Origin: an uncultured Brachyspira sp.
GTDB taxonomy: Bacteria; Spirochaetota; Brachyspiria; Brachyspirales; Brachyspiraceae
Length of the DNA: 29,095 nt
Direction of reading: 5' to 3'
Assembly (NCBI RefSeq): GCF_949287625.1
Contig: NZ_CASEGO010000022.1
Coordinates: 1,312 to 30,406, forward strand
The notes under the pieces: model-generated
The model's database searches: none
Seen by the model: only the letters and a program-made list of their open reading frames with translations
Told to the model about the DNA's origin: nothing
In this document: positions 21,861 through 29,095 of the stretch, piece after piece
Layout of the letters: each line of letters starts with the position of its first letter
Position numbering within the stretch: position 1 is the first letter of the stretch
Program-made: the position numbers and the translations under genes

Positions 21861-24803
21861 ATGGGAGCAATGGATTTAGTATTCAAATTGATATTCGGCT
21901 CTAAAGAACAAAATGACGCTAAAGTATTAAGACCTATAGCAGAAAAGACATTATCATTTGAAGAAGAAATAAAAAAATTAAGCAATGAAGAACTTACAAA
22001 TAAGACTAAAGAGTTCAGAGAAAGAGTAGAAAAACATATAGGATGCAAAACAGAAGAATTAGATTTAAGCAAAGAAGAAAATAAGAAAAAACTTCAGGAT
22101 ATATTAGACAGTATACTTCCAGAGGCATTTGCTGTAGTACGTGAAGCAAGTATAAGAACAACAGGTATGAGACACTTTGATGTTCAGGTAATGGGAGGAA
22201 CTGTACTTCATCAGGGAAGAATTGCTGAGATGAAAACAGGTGAAGGTAAAACACTTGTTGCCACTCTTGCAGTGTACCTTAATGCTTTAACAGGACTTGG
22301 AGTGCATGTAGTTACGGTAAACGATTATCTTGCTAAACGTGACGCTGAATGGATGACTCCTATATATTCTATGCTTGGAATATCTGTCGGCATACTTGAT
22401 AACACTAGACCTCATTCACCAGAAAGACGTGCTGTTTATAACTGCGATGTTGTTTATGGTACTAATAATGAATTCGGATTCGATTATTTAAGAGACAACA
22501 TGGTTACAAGAAAAGAGGATAAAGTTCAGAGGAAATTCTACTTTGCCATAGTGGACGAGGTAGACAGTATCTTAATAGACGAAGCCAGAACTCCTCTTAT
22601 AATATCAGGACCAGCAGAAAAAAACATAAAAATGTATTATGAAATTGACAGAATAATACCTATGCTTAAGCAGGCTGAAGTAGATGAGAGAATGCGTGAA
22701 GTGGCAGGAACAGGTGATTATGTACTTGATGAAAAAGATAAAAATGTATATCTTACAGAAGAAGGAGTACATAAAGTAGAAAAACTCCTTAATGTAGAAA
22801 ACTTATATGGGGCTCAAAGCAGTACGATAGTTCACCATGTTAATCAGGCTTTAAAGGCTCATAAAGTATTCAAAAAAGATGTTGACTATATGGTTACAGA
22901 CGGAGAAGTTTTGATTGTAGATGAGTTTACAGGACGTGTACTTGAAGGAAGAAGATACAGCGATGGGCTTCACCAAGCAATAGAAGCTAAAGAAAAAGTT
23001 GCTATACAAAATGAATCACAAACTTATGCTACAATAACATTCCAAAACTATTTTAGAATGTATCCTAAACTTTCTGGTATGACAGGTACTGCTGAAACAG
23101 AAGCAGAAGAGTTTTATAAAATATATAAATTGGACGTTGCAGTTATTCCTACTAATAAACCTATAGCAAGGCAGGATTTATCAGACAGAATATACAGAAC
23201 TAAAAAGGCAAAATTTGAAGCATTGGCAAAATATATAAAAGAACTTCAGGACGCTGGAAAACCTGCACTTGTAGGTACAGTATCAGTAGAAATGAACGAA
23301 GAGCTTTCTAAAGTATTTAAAAGACATAAAATTAATCATGAAGTGTTAAATGCTAAAAACCACTCAAGAGAGGCACAAATAATAGCACAGGCTGGAGAAC
23401 CTGGAGCTGTTACTCTTGCTACAAACATGGCAGGACGCGGTACGGATATTGTACTTGGAGGAAACCCAGTTGCCAAAGGTGTAGCTGAAATAGAACAGGT
23501 GCTTGTACTTATGAAAGATAAAGCATTTAAAGAAAGAGATCCTTACAAAAAAGAAGAATTGAGTAAAAAAGTAAAAGCTATAGACCTTTACAAAGAAGCG
23601 TTTGTAAGAAGTGTTATTTCTGGAAAAATAGATGAAGCTAAAGAATTGGCAGAGAAAAATAATGCTTCTGAAATGATAGAAAAAATTGACAGAATTATTC
23701 AAATAAATGAAAAATCTAAAGTAGACAAAGAAAAAGTACTTGCAGCAGGCGGTTTGCATGTTATAGGAAGTGAAAGACATGAGGCAAGACGTATTGATAA
23801 TCAGCTTAGAGGAAGAAGCGGAAGACAGGGAGACCCAGGGCTTAGTGTATTTTTCTTATCGCTTGAAGATGATTTGATGCGTTTATTCGGCGGTGAGAGA
23901 GTATCAAAAATGATGCTTGCTATGGGAATGGGCGAAGAGGAAGAACTTGGTCATAAATGGCTTAACAAATCAATAGAAAATGCTCAAAGAAAAGTTGAAG
24001 GCAGAAACTTTGATATAAGAAAACATTTGCTTGAGTATGATGATGTTATGAATCAGCAGCGTATGGCAGTTTACGGAGAAAGAGATTATATACTTTACTC
24101 TGATGATATATCTCCTAGAGTAGAAGAAATTATAGCTGAAGTAACTGAAGATACTATTAAAGATATAAGCGACAATAAAAAACATGTTGATCCTTTGGAA
24201 GTAACAAAATGGCTTAACAGTTATTTAATAGCTATAGATGAAGATGCAGCAAATAAAGCTGTAGAAGGCGGTGCTGATAATGCTGTGAAAAATCTTACTA
24301 ATTTACTTTTAGAAGCATACAGAAAAAAATCTTTGGAAGTAAATGAAAAAATATTTAGAGAAGTAGAAAAAAATATATTCCTATCAATAATAGATAACAG
24401 ATGGAAAGATCATCTATTTGCTATGGACAGTTTAAGAGAAGGTATAGGTTTAAGAGGATATGCTGAAAAAAATCCGCTTACTGAATATAAACTTGAAGGC
24501 TATAAAATGTTTGTTGCTACTATGAATGCAATACATAATGAGCTTGTAAACTTGATTATGAGAGTGCGTATTATACCTAATTCATTTGATGCTATGGAAA
24601 GAGAAAGTGCTTTTGATGGAGCGATTGAAGAGAAAGCAAATGCAAGTGCTATGAATGGAAACAATACTCAAAACATTCAAAGCAAAGTGAAAACTGCTCA
24701 GCCTAATGTAAAAATGACTCAGAAAATAGGAAGAAATGATCCTTGTCCTTGCGGAAGCGGAAAAAAATATAAACATTGTCATGGCAAAGATAATCAGCAG
24801 TAA
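21861..24803 (+). CDS. secA: Preprotein translocase ATPase SecA
   Basis: SecA is the motor that pushes unfolded preproteins through SecYEG. All its parts are visible: Walker A MKTGEGKT (residues 124-131), the DEVD box (232-235, in VDEVDSILIDEARTPLIISGP), the cross-linking domain, motif SGMTGTAETEAEEF, ATNMAGRGTDIVLGG, QLRGRSGRQGDPG, the helical scaffold, and a C-terminal linker ending in the zinc-binding DPCPCGSGKKYKHCHG that contacts SecB or ribosomes. Against E. coli, where Walker A is near residue 102, there is about 20 residues of extra sequence ahead of it (the charged segment 58-82). The start ATG at 21861 is favoured over an ATG four codons on, because the AAGGAG site suits the first better than the second. 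Length 980 is slightly above average. Confidence 0.98.
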   Translation: MGAMDLVFKLIFGSKEQNDAKVLRPIAEKTLSFEEEIKKLSNEELTNKTKEFRERVEKHIGCKTEELDLSKEENKKKLQDILDSILPEAFAVVREASIRTTGMRHFDVQVMGGTVLHQGRIAEMKTGEGKTLVATLAVYLNALTGLGVHVVTVNDYLAKRDAEWMTPIYSMLGISVGILDNTRPHSPERRAVYNCDVVYGTNNEFGFDYLRDNMVTRKEDKVQRKFYFAIVDEVDSILIDEARTPLIISGPAEKNIKMYYEIDRIIPMLKQAEVDERMREVAGTGDYVLDEKDKNVYLTEEGVHKVEKLLNVENLYGAQSSTIVHHVNQALKAHKVFKKDVDYMVTDGEVLIVDEFTGRVLEGRRYSDGLHQAIEAKEKVAIQNESQTYATITFQNYFRMYPKLSGMTGTAETEAEEFYKIYKLDVAVIPTNKPIARQDLSDRIYRTKKAKFEALAKYIKELQDAGKPALVGTVSVEMNEELSKVFKRHKINHEVLNAKNHSREAQIIAQAGEPGAVTLATNMAGRGTDIVLGGNPVAKGVAEIEQVLVLMKDKAFKERDPYKKEELSKKVKAIDLYKEAFVRSVISGKIDEAKELAEKNNASEMIEKIDRIIQINEKSKVDKEKVLAAGGLHVIGSERHEARRIDNQLRGRSGRQGDPGLSVFFLSLEDDLMRLFGGERVSKMMLAMGMGEEEELGHKWLNKSIENAQRKVEGRNFDIRKHLLEYDDVMNQQRMAVYGERDYILYSDDISPRVEEIIAEVTEDTIKDISDNKKHVDPLEVTKWLNSYLIAIDEDAANKAVEGGADNAVKNLTNLLLEAYRKKSLEVNEKIFREVEKNIFLSIIDNRWKDHLFAMDSLREGIGLRGYAEKNPLTEYKLEGYKMFVATMNAIHNELVNLIMRVRIIPNSFDAMERESAFDGAIEEKANASAMNGNNTQNIQSKVKTAQPNVKMTQKIGRNDPCPCGSGKKYKHCHGKDNQQ

Positions 24804-24834
24804 AATAATATAAAAATAAAAAAACATAATTTTT

Positions 24835-24870
24835 AAAAGGCATATATATTAGTTATATATGCCTTTTTTT
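24835..24870 (+). terminator. Rho-independent terminator after secA
   Basis: AAAAGGCATATATA (24835-24848) and TATATATGCCTTTT form a 14-bp perfect stem with a short TTAGT loop, followed by more T. Confidence 0.85.
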
Positions 24871-24968
24871 ATTGGTATAAAAATTATAATTACTTGTTTC
24901 TAATTAATTATTTTTTATGTAAGCTGCTTTGCAATTACAAAGTATACTATGCTGCTTCTTTTTGATGA

Positions 24969-25178
24969 TATACCTAAACAACTATAATTTGTCAAAAATT
25001 AATTTTTTTAACTTAAAATATTTGCGGGACTTCACAGTCGTGCCCGCTCTGCGTGCCGACGAAGTCCACCTGTGGTATTGGCAGCAACTTTGACAAAGTC
25101 TGCAGAGCGTGTGCGGCAAAAAAGTTGATAATTCTATATAATGTACATCAGTTGACAAAATGAAATCGTTCCAGTATA
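24969..25178. mobile_element. MITE-like repeat element F, with two different ends
   Basis: This 210 bp element starts with the TATACCTAAACAACTATAA-TTTGTCAAAA terminus seen in A and B. It ends with GTTGACAAAATGAAATCG-TTCCAGTATA, the inverted form of the left end of D. The core has TTTGCGGGACTTCACAGTCG, GCACGCAGAGCGGGC-type modules on the minus strand, and TGTGCGGCAAAAAAGTTG. It lies between the secA terminator and the TRAP operon terminator, and has no coding capacity. Confidence 0.7.
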
Positions 25179-25300
25179 TACTACTTTAAAATAACTGTAA
25201 ATAACATTCATAATATATTTCTAATATTAACCGTGTAAAAATACAAAAATTCAAGAGTTATGATAAAAAATAATTTTAACAAATTATAAATTTATATAAT

Positions 25301-25324
25301 AAAAAAGGGGCTTTTTATGCCCCC
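25301..25324 (-). terminator. Rho-independent terminator of the TRAP operon
   Basis: On the minus strand GGGGC-ATAAAAA-GCCCC (25323-25307) is followed by a run of six T (25306-25301), 17 bases after the stop of the permease gene. Confidence 0.8.
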
Positions 25325-25340
25325 TAATATTTTATAATTC

Positions 25341-27314
25341 TTAAGCAGCTAAAGCTTGATTTTTTCTTTTTGTAATTATTTGTATAATTACAAGTATAGC
25401 TATAACTCCTATTCCTATAATATCCGTATAAAATTCAGGATATATAGAAAGAAGACCTGCTATAATAAATAATATTCTCTCATAAGGTTTGCATTTTCTA
25501 AATACATAACCTTCTAATCCTGCAGATACCCCAAACATACCTATAAGCGAAGTAATAAGTATAGGTATAATATCAGCTATTGTAGTATTAATCATAAGTA
25601 TATCTGGATTAAATATAAACATATAAGGAATAATAAAAGCACCTATAGAAAGTTTTGTTGCTTCTATTCCGGTTTTAAGAGGATCTGATTTAGCAATAGC
25701 AGCACCAGCCATAGCAGCTAAAGCAACAGGAGGTGTAACATCGGCTATAATACCAAAATAGAACACAAACATATGAGCAGCTAAAGGTTCATAACCTAAA
25801 CCTATTATTGCACTTGCTGCTATTGTAGAAGTAATAAGGTAATTAGCAGTAGTAGGTACTCCCATACCAAGTATTATTGAGCTAATCATAGTTAAAAATA
25901 GTAATAATAAAGGTATTCCTCCAGATATTGATATTAATCCTGCTCCTATTTTTAATCCTAAACCTGTTAAAGTAATAACACCTATTATAATACCAGCCAT
26001 AGCACAAGCAATAGCAACACTTATGATATTTCTAGCAGCATTAACAAAAACGTCTATTAAATCATTAAGCCCGAAACTTACTTTTCTTTTCATTACAATG
26101 TCTACTATGGAGTTAACTACAGCAACTATAGCCGCAGCAATAATACCCATTAAACCAGCATATATAGCAGTTTTACCAAGTACAAAGAAATATATTATAG
26201 TAAGAAGCGGAATAACTAAATATCCCTTTTTCATTAAAAGCTCGCCCATTTTAGGAAGAGAATCTCTTGATAAACCTTTAAGTCCTGTTTTTTTAGCCTC
26301 TAAATGCACCATTATAAATATACCAGTAAAATATAAAATAGCTGGAATAATAGCAGCTTTAGCAACTTCCATATAAGGTATGCCCAAACTTTCAGCCATA
26401 AGAAAAGCAGCCGCACCCATTATAGGAGGCATTAACTGTCCTCCAGTAGAAGCAGAAGCCTCAACAGCACCTGCAAACTCAGGTCTATATCCTAAAGATT
26501 TCATCATAGGTATTGTGAAACTTCCAGTACCTACAGTATTAGAAACAGAACTTCCAGAAACAGTACCAAACATAGCACTTGTAAGTACAGCTACTTTTGC
26601 AGGACCGCCGTCAAAACCTCCTGCTATGGCATTACATATATCTATAAAAAACTGCCCTATTCCAGTTTTATCAAGCAATGCTCCGAAAAATATAAATAAG
26701 AATATAAATGTAGCTGATGCTCCTATAGGGGTACCCATTATACCCTCTGTATTATAAAATAAATGTGATACTAATCTTTGAAGAGAGTATCCTCTGTGAT
26801 TTAAAAAACCTGGTGCATAAGCTCCGAATAATGCATATACAATAAAAACTATTGATATTATAAGTATAGGAAGACCTACTATTCTTCTGCAGGCTTCAAA
26901 TACAAGAAGTATTCCTATTATGCCTATTACAATGTCTGTTGCTGTATATATGCCTGCACGTCTTACCAAAGAGTCGAAATTTATTGTAATATAGCTCCAA
27001 GAAGAAGCACCTATAATAGCAAGTATTACATCATACCATGGAAGTTTGTCTTTAGGCATATCTTTTTTTATAGGGAAAAGTAAATAGGCTAAAAGCATAA
27101 CAAATGCCAAGTGTGTGGCTCTTACAACCTGTGCTGTAATTCTTCCAGAAAGTATTGAATACAATTGAAACAAACAAAATATTACTGATATTACTATGAT
27201 TAAATATTTTTTCCAATCTTTATATCTTCTGTATCTTGATTCGCTGTCATATTTACTCATATAATCATCTATTTCTTCAGCTGTTATCATATGAATTTCA
27301 TTTTTATGTTTCAT
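25341..27314 (-). CDS. TRAP transporter fused permease (TAXI type, DctQM fusion)
   Basis: A 657-residue integral membrane protein combining the small 4-TM and large 12-TM TRAP subunits. A hydrophilic N-terminus (~1-35) is followed by the 4-TM part, then the DctM domain, in which GSSVSNTVGTGSFTIPMMK (~254-272), FAGAVEASASTGGQLMPPIMGAAAFLMAE (~281-309) and GMGVPTTANYLITSTIAA (~497-514) are the transport motifs. It works with the TAXI binding lipoprotein 28866-27910 to bring in an organic anion, probably a dicarboxylate or glutamate-like compound, driven by an ion gradient. Its AGGAGG site overlaps the TAG of the preceding DUF1850 gene (27319-27325), 8 bp gap, so translation is probably coupled. 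A terminator follows. Confidence 0.93.
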   Translation of the reverse strand: MKHKNEIHMITAEEIDDYMSKYDSESRYRRYKDWKKYLIIVISVIFCLFQLYSILSGRITAQVVRATHLAFVMLLAYLLFPIKKDMPKDKLPWYDVILAIIGASSWSYITINFDSLVRRAGIYTATDIVIGIIGILLVFEACRRIVGLPILIISIVFIVYALFGAYAPGFLNHRGYSLQRLVSHLFYNTEGIMGTPIGASATFIFLFIFFGALLDKTGIGQFFIDICNAIAGGFDGGPAKVAVLTSAMFGTVSGSSVSNTVGTGSFTIPMMKSLGYRPEFAGAVEASASTGGQLMPPIMGAAAFLMAESLGIPYMEVAKAAIIPAILYFTGIFIMVHLEAKKTGLKGLSRDSLPKMGELLMKKGYLVIPLLTIIYFFVLGKTAIYAGLMGIIAAAIVAVVNSIVDIVMKRKVSFGLNDLIDVFVNAARNIISVAIACAMAGIIIGVITLTGLGLKIGAGLISISGGIPLLLLFLTMISSIILGMGVPTTANYLITSTIAASAIIGLGYEPLAAHMFVFYFGIIADVTPPVALAAMAGAAIAKSDPLKTGIEATKLSIGAFIIPYMFIFNPDILMINTTIADIIPILITSLIGMFGVSAGLEGYVFRKCKPYERILFIIAGLLSIYPEFYTDIIGIGVIAILVIIQIITKRKNQALAA

Positions 27315-27318
27315 ACGC

Positions 27319-27325
27319 CCTCCTA
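27319..27325 (-). promoter_or_regulatory. Permease ribosome site overlapping the DUF1850 stop codon
   Basis: On the minus strand CAATAGGAGGGCGTATG places the TAG stop of the DUF1850 gene inside the AGGAGG site of the permease gene. This is a typical arrangement for translational coupling of the two gene products. Confidence 0.8.
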
Positions 27326-27829
27326 TTGATTTATTCGGTATATAAATGATACTATATAATCGAATATAGATAATCTCTTATATTCTATTTTTATACTGCT
27401 TTGAGGTGAAAAGAATTTGTCTAATTCTATAACTTTATCATCTATGATCATAGTATGATTGGCAGCAGCACCTATAAATAAATAGAAATTTTTAATAATT
27501 CTATTCATATTATTTATTTCTATATAATCATCAGTAATAACAATATTTTCATTTTTTTCAGGTTCGGCAATACCAGCACCATATGAAACAAATCTAGTTT
27601 TATCTAATACTATATTTCCTTTTTTATCTATAAAATAAAAATCTCTTACCCTGCCTTTATTTACAGAATGAGTATATGAAATAATAAATTTTTTATTATC
27701 TATTTTTAATGCTATATTAATTCTATTATTTTTAACACTATTTAATACAAGTCTTGGAAATAGCGGTATAAATAATAAAACAATAAGTATTATGATAATT
27801 GTTATAAATAAAATAATTTTTTTAAACAT
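27323..27829 (-). CDS. DUF1850 domain protein of TAXI TRAP operons
   Basis: The 168-residue protein has an N-terminal hydrophobic segment (~3-25) that could be a signal anchor. The DUF1850 core is visible: FIISYTHSVNKGRVRDFYFID (~48-68) and RFVSYGAGIAEPEK (~80-93), then a second half with EINNMNRII and FFSPQSSIKIEY. DUF1850 genes are commonly found between or beside TAXI-type TRAP components, exactly as here; their role in uptake is unknown. The ATG lacks a good ribosome site, unlike both neighbours, so its level may be low or depend on coupling. The call rests on both motifs and context. Confidence 0.8.
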   Translation of the reverse strand: MFKKIILFITIIIILIVLLFIPLFPRLVLNSVKNNRINIALKIDNKKFIISYTHSVNKGRVRDFYFIDKKGNIVLDKTRFVSYGAGIAEPEKNENIVITDDYIEINNMNRIIKNFYLFIGAAANHTMIIDDKVIELDKFFSPQSSIKIEYKRLSIFDYIVSFIYRINQ

Positions 27830-27841
27830 AATAAATATTCT

Positions 27842-27883
27842 AATATATTCACCATCTTAAATAAAAAAGACGATGAATATATT
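27842..27883 (-). other. Intercistronic stem-loop between binding protein and DUF1850 genes
   Basis: AATATATTCA (27842-27851) and TGAATATATT (27874-27883) form a perfect 10-bp A/T-rich stem with a 22-base loop. No U run follows on the coding (minus) strand, so it is more likely an RNA-stability or processing element than a terminator. Confidence 0.45.
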
Positions 27884-27909
27884 GTTTTAGATATATATAG
27901 AAATTGATA

Positions 27910-28866
27910 TTAGTTATTTCCTACATCATATCCTAGTTCTTTATAATATTTTATAGCACCAGGGTGAAATGGTATTGATATACCTTGATAAGCAGTTTCA
28001 ATATTTAATTCTTTACCTTTAGCATGAGCTGCAGCTAAATCAGATTTTTTATCAAATAATGTTTTCATTAAATTATAAACAACATCTTCAGGGATATTGT
28101 TATTAACGGCAATAGTAGCTTTTACTGCTATAGCTTTAGTATCAGTATCAACTTTATTATAAGTATTGGCAGGTATTGTTATTTCTGTATAATATTTATA
28201 TTTTCTAAGCATTTCATCTAATTGAATCTGCTCCAAAGAAACTAATACTATATCGCTTGATAAAGATAATTCCTGTAATGCAGCATTAGGTATTCCTGCA
28301 ACTATAAAACAGGCATCTAATGTTCCATTTTGAAGTCCGTCGCTTGATTCTTTAAATGAAAGATTTGATTTATTTATATCATCAAATGTTAATCCGTATG
28401 CTTCTAATATTTGTTTAGCATTAAACTCAACTCCGCTTCCTGCATCTCCTACAGATACTCTTTTGCCTTTCATATCAGCTATTGTTTTTATACCGCTTGA
28501 TTTTGCAGCAGCTATTTGTATTATCTCTGGGTATAATGTAAGCATAGCAGAGAAATTAGTTAATACCTCTCCTGCAAATATGTCTGTACCATTATAAGCA
28601 TAGTCCATAACATCATTTTGTACAAATGCTAAATCAGCTTCATGTCTGTTAAGAAGTCTTAAATTTTCAGCAGAAGCTCCTGTTGACTGAGCAGTAACAT
28701 TCATTCCTTCTATATTGGCATTCCATATACTTGCTATACTTCCGCCGAAAGAATAATAAGTTCCGCTAGTTCCGCCTGTAGCAAAAACGTAATTATAATT
28801 ATTGCTTTTTTGACAGCTAATAATTAAGAAAGAAACCGCAATAATAAATACTATTATCTTTCTCAT
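27910..28866 (-). CDS. TAXI family TRAP transporter substrate-binding lipoprotein
   Basis: The 318-residue protein has a lipoprotein signal: basic start, hydrophobic core and lipobox IISC with Cys18 as the modified residue. The mature part shows the TAXI family signature FATGGTSGTYYSFGGSIASIW (~29-49), AQSTGASAENLRLLNRHEADLAFVQNDV (~60-87), KGKRVSVGDAGSGVEF and the DACFIVAGIPNAAL hinge. It captures the ligand outside the cytoplasmic membrane for the fused permease at the end of the operon. It is the first gene of the operon: an AAAGGAG site and a near-perfect promoter lie upstream. The ligand cannot be determined; TAXI proteins characterised so far bind glutamate or similar anions. Confidence 0.93.
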   Translation of the reverse strand: MRKIIVFIIAVSFLIISCQKSNNYNYVFATGGTSGTYYSFGGSIASIWNANIEGMNVTAQSTGASAENLRLLNRHEADLAFVQNDVMDYAYNGTDIFAGEVLTNFSAMLTLYPEIIQIAAAKSSGIKTIADMKGKRVSVGDAGSGVEFNAKQILEAYGLTFDDINKSNLSFKESSDGLQNGTLDACFIVAGIPNAALQELSLSSDIVLVSLEQIQLDEMLRKYKYYTEITIPANTYNKVDTDTKAIAVKATIAVNNNIPEDVVYNLMKTLFDKKSDLAAAHAKGKELNIETAYQGISIPFHPGAIKYYKELGYDVGNN

Positions 28867-28903
28867 AATAAAACTCCTTTAATATATATACATTATTTAT
28901 TGA

Positions 28904-28932
28904 ATAATACACTTGATATGCTTAAAAGTCAA
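28904..28932 (-). promoter_or_regulatory. Sigma-70 promoter of the TAXI TRAP operon
   Basis: On the minus strand TTGACT (28932-28927), a 17-base spacer and TATTAT (28909-28904) sit 38 bp before the ATG. It is one of the two best promoters in the window. Confidence 0.8.
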
Positions 28933-29095
28933 TATTGCTATTAATAATATAGTGTTTAAGTATTAATATATGTTTTATGTTTTTTAGTTAAAAAGTTTGA
29001 TAAAATATTTTTGTGTATAGTGTGAGTTAGTTGTATTTTTTATTAAAATAATATATTATCTATAATATGTATATAATAGCTTTTTTACTTTAAAA

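Overview
The window looks like a chromosomal segment of an anaerobic spirochaete, most likely Brachyspira. The DNA is very AT-rich with an A/T-loaded third codon position. Pyruvate phosphate dikinase, a FecR-domain secreted protein, a fused TAXI-type TRAP system and long intergenic stretches full of short repeats all fit that genus. The assignment comes from gene content and style; I could not run a search. I see no rRNA, tRNA, CRISPR array, transposase or phage gene.

Layout: a FkbM-type methyltransferase leaves the window at its left edge (1-1035, minus) and ends in a tandem 5-bp repeat. A repeat-bearing gap follows, then miaB and a phosphopantetheinyl transferase (1834-3767), a secreted FecR protein (3871-4878) and a convergent TPR protein (4872-6317, minus). 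Next are rplU-prp-rpmA (6509-7420) with a clear promoter and terminator, selD (7577-8653), and two minus-strand genes, a DUF2271 protein and a nitroreductase. A second repeat element (9974-10446) precedes an xpaC-telA pair (10595-12482). A minus-strand gene split by an in-frame TAA follows (12561-13844). Then comes a 1.5 kb non-coding zone: a structured leader, short direct repeats and three repeat elements joined end to end (13845-15355).

The rest is housekeeping and transport: an NSS sodium symporter and an OmpA-like protein (minus), ppdK with a histone-like Lys/Ala tail (17624-20608), an EamA exporter (minus), secA (21861-24803), another repeat element (24969-25178), and a minus-strand TAXI TRAP operon (binding lipoprotein, DUF1850 protein, fused permease; 25341-28866) with an excellent promoter at 28904-28932.

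The most unusual content is non-coding. At least six MITE-like elements share ends of the form TATAC(C/T)...TTTGTCAA, share modular GC-rich cores, and in one place chain head to tail through shared TATA bases. Other points worth checking are the pentanucleotide repeat (possible phase variation), the basic tail of PPDK, a Prp protease beside an L27 that has no leader to cleave, and mutually exclusive hairpins ahead of the interrupted gene.
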